DNA of 22,120 bases from a virus: IMG/VR virus record IMGVR_UViG_3300027841_000027, positions 1 through 22,120 of that record; one strand, written 5' to 3'. Below, piece by piece: positions 21,057 to 22,120 of this stretch (position 1 is its first letter; each line of letters begins with the position of its first letter). The position numbers and the translations under genes are program-made. The notes under the pieces were generated by a model. That model was not told the DNA's origin and made no database searches. It saw only the letters and a program-made list of their open reading frames with translations.

Positions 21057-22120
21057 TTGACGCAGAGTCCAATAAAATACACTTCACGTACCTTTTTATC
21101 CATCGTTAACGATATAAACGCCGTCGCTGAGTTAGTCGATAAGCCTAACTGGTTCAAGTACATAAACGCGGGCGTCGGTGACATGATATCCATGATAAAC
21201 AACGCGCAAGCGAACGACTCCTATCTTGGCACGGCATATACCCGGCAAGCGGTCAAGGAATTGTGCGCACTTATCGGCTATATCGTGCCAGAACAAACCA
21301 CGTCAACCGGTACACAGTTGTTTTATTTCCCGTCAACCGTTACTTTCCCCTTTACCGTCGATGCGTCAAACCTTGTCGCGACGACTAAGGGAAGCGTTGC
21401 CGTAAGCTCGAAGCGTTTCGAGTCCCGCGTAGCCATTGCCTTTGCCTCAGTAACCGATGTAATAAATATCACGGCTAACCCTCCAGCGGCCAATCACCTT
21501 CTAACGGCTCGCGATTACCTTACGGGTGAAAAGGTACGCCTTGCTACGTCAGGGGCATTCCCTACCGGTCTTTCAGGTAGCGCGGATTATTACATAATCA
21601 GAATAGACGCAACGCATATCGGTTTTGCATCATCGGTAGCGAACGCTTTCGCCGGTACTGAATTGACCGTATCCGATGGATCGGGAAACCTCACGATTAC
21701 CTTGTACTCAGGCCGCGCAACGTGTTACCAGCAGGAAGCGAAAGCTGGTATAAACATAGGCTTATCCGATGGCGTGACCGGCTGGCAAGAGTTCGACCTC
21801 CCTGATTATCTCATTCTTGACGATACGCTTGTCATCACGGTTAACGGTACGCAATGGATCAAAGAAGATACCCTCGCGCTTTCTAAATCGTATGAAGCGC
21901 ATTACGTGCTGGTTTATCGCACGGATGGAAGCGCGTATATCCGTTTTGGCAATGGCACGTATGGAGCGATACCGGGCAACTTCGACGTAGTTGCCAGTTA
22001 CTCAATCGGCGGTGGAACGGATGCGAATGTTACCGCACTCAATTCAATTTCCGTTTACGCGGGAAGCGATGCGAATATATCAGGCACCGCGAACGCTTCT
22101 ATCTTCACGGGCGGCTCAAA
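21057..22120 (+). CDS. Baseplate J-like protein (3' partial)
   Basis: The frame runs from TTG 21057 to the window end (354 codons). TTG is chosen because TAA at 21054-21056 closes the frame just before it, GGAGG (21043-21047) is nine bases upstream, and the next in-frame Met is far inside the protein. The visible part starts TQSPIKYTSRTFLSIVNDIN and contains the baseplate J hallmark YIRFGNGTYGAIPG with YSIGGGTDANV (about 294-326). J forms the wedge arms of the baseplate together with gp25/W. Residues about 137-218 are a beta insertion (LTGEKVRLATSGAFPTGLSG, YYIIRIDATHIGFAS), a module I have seen repeatedly in other phage proteins. Confidence 0.83.
   Translation, partial: MTQSPIKYTSRTFLSIVNDINAVAELVDKPNWFKYINAGVGDMISMINNAQANDSYLGTAYTRQAVKELCALIGYIVPEQTTSTGTQLFYFPSTVTFPFTVDASNLVATTKGSVAVSSKRFESRVAIAFASVTDVINITANPPAANHLLTARDYLTGEKVRLATSGAFPTGLSGSADYYIIRIDATHIGFASSVANAFAGTELTVSDGSGNLTITLYSGRATCYQQEAKAGINIGLSDGVTGWQEFDLPDYLILDDTLVITVNGTQWIKEDTLALSKSYEAHYVLVYRTDGSAYIRFGNGTYGAIPGNFDVVASYSIGGGTDANVTALNSISVYAGSDANISGTANASIFTGGS

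Overview
The window is one co-directional (+ strand) block of structural genes from a contractile-tailed bacteriophage or prophage (myovirus). I infer this from the gene order: portal, MuF-type minor head protein, prohead protease, scaffold-like protein, major capsid protein, neck proteins, tail sheath, tail tube, tail assembly chaperone, tape measure, baseplate hub, spike, gp25-like wedge and baseplate J. TAA, TAG and TGA all act as stops, most genes carry AGGAG-type ribosome binding sites, and GTG and TTG starts occur, so this is standard bacterial code 11 with a bacterial host. No host gene, integrase, terminase, tRNA or CRISPR is visible, so I do not name a host. Base composition looks moderate, near 50 % GC.

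Layout. Bases 1-883: the 3' part of a Gly/Tyr/Asp-repeat accessory protein and a small unknown protein, closed by an intrinsic terminator (903-929). A sigma70-like promoter (939-966) lies directly before the portal gene. Bases 973-9302 are the head module: portal, Zn-ribbon protein, a DUF2829/Tad2-type anti-Thoeris protein, several small coupled genes, MuF-like protein, a small AT-rich gene, prohead protease with a helical extension, scaffold-like protein, major capsid protein with an Ig/FnIII-like insertion, and two small proteins. A strong terminator (9311-9374) ends this part. Bases 9388-12972 hold a second decoration-like protein and the neck/connector set. Bases 13194-15451 hold sheath and tube. 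Bases 15476-17860 hold the tail assembly chaperone, with a -1 frameshift signal, and the tape measure. Bases 17860-22120 are the baseplate, cut off inside gene J.

How the genes work together: the portal nucleates a prohead built from capsid and scaffold-like proteins, and the HK97-type protease matures it. The connector, head-closure, gp10-like and terminator-like proteins form the neck. The chaperone and its frameshift extension assemble tube and sheath around the tape measure on a baseplate of hub, HxH-tipped spike, wedge and J. Many genes overlap as ATGA or TAATG, implying translational coupling, especially 3132-4004 and 17860-20610.

Most notable: (1) a canonical -1 frameshift cassette in the chaperone gene, with slippery T TTT TTC, a 6-nt spacer, a 7-bp stem and a possible pseudoknot; (2) a short ACGTC/GACGT hairpin repeated exactly in front of the Shine-Dalgarno of the capsid, sheath and baseplate J genes; (3) a Tad2-like immune evasion gene inside the head operon; (4) beta-rich insertion domains in several virion proteins (capsid, connector, terminator-like, sheath and J).
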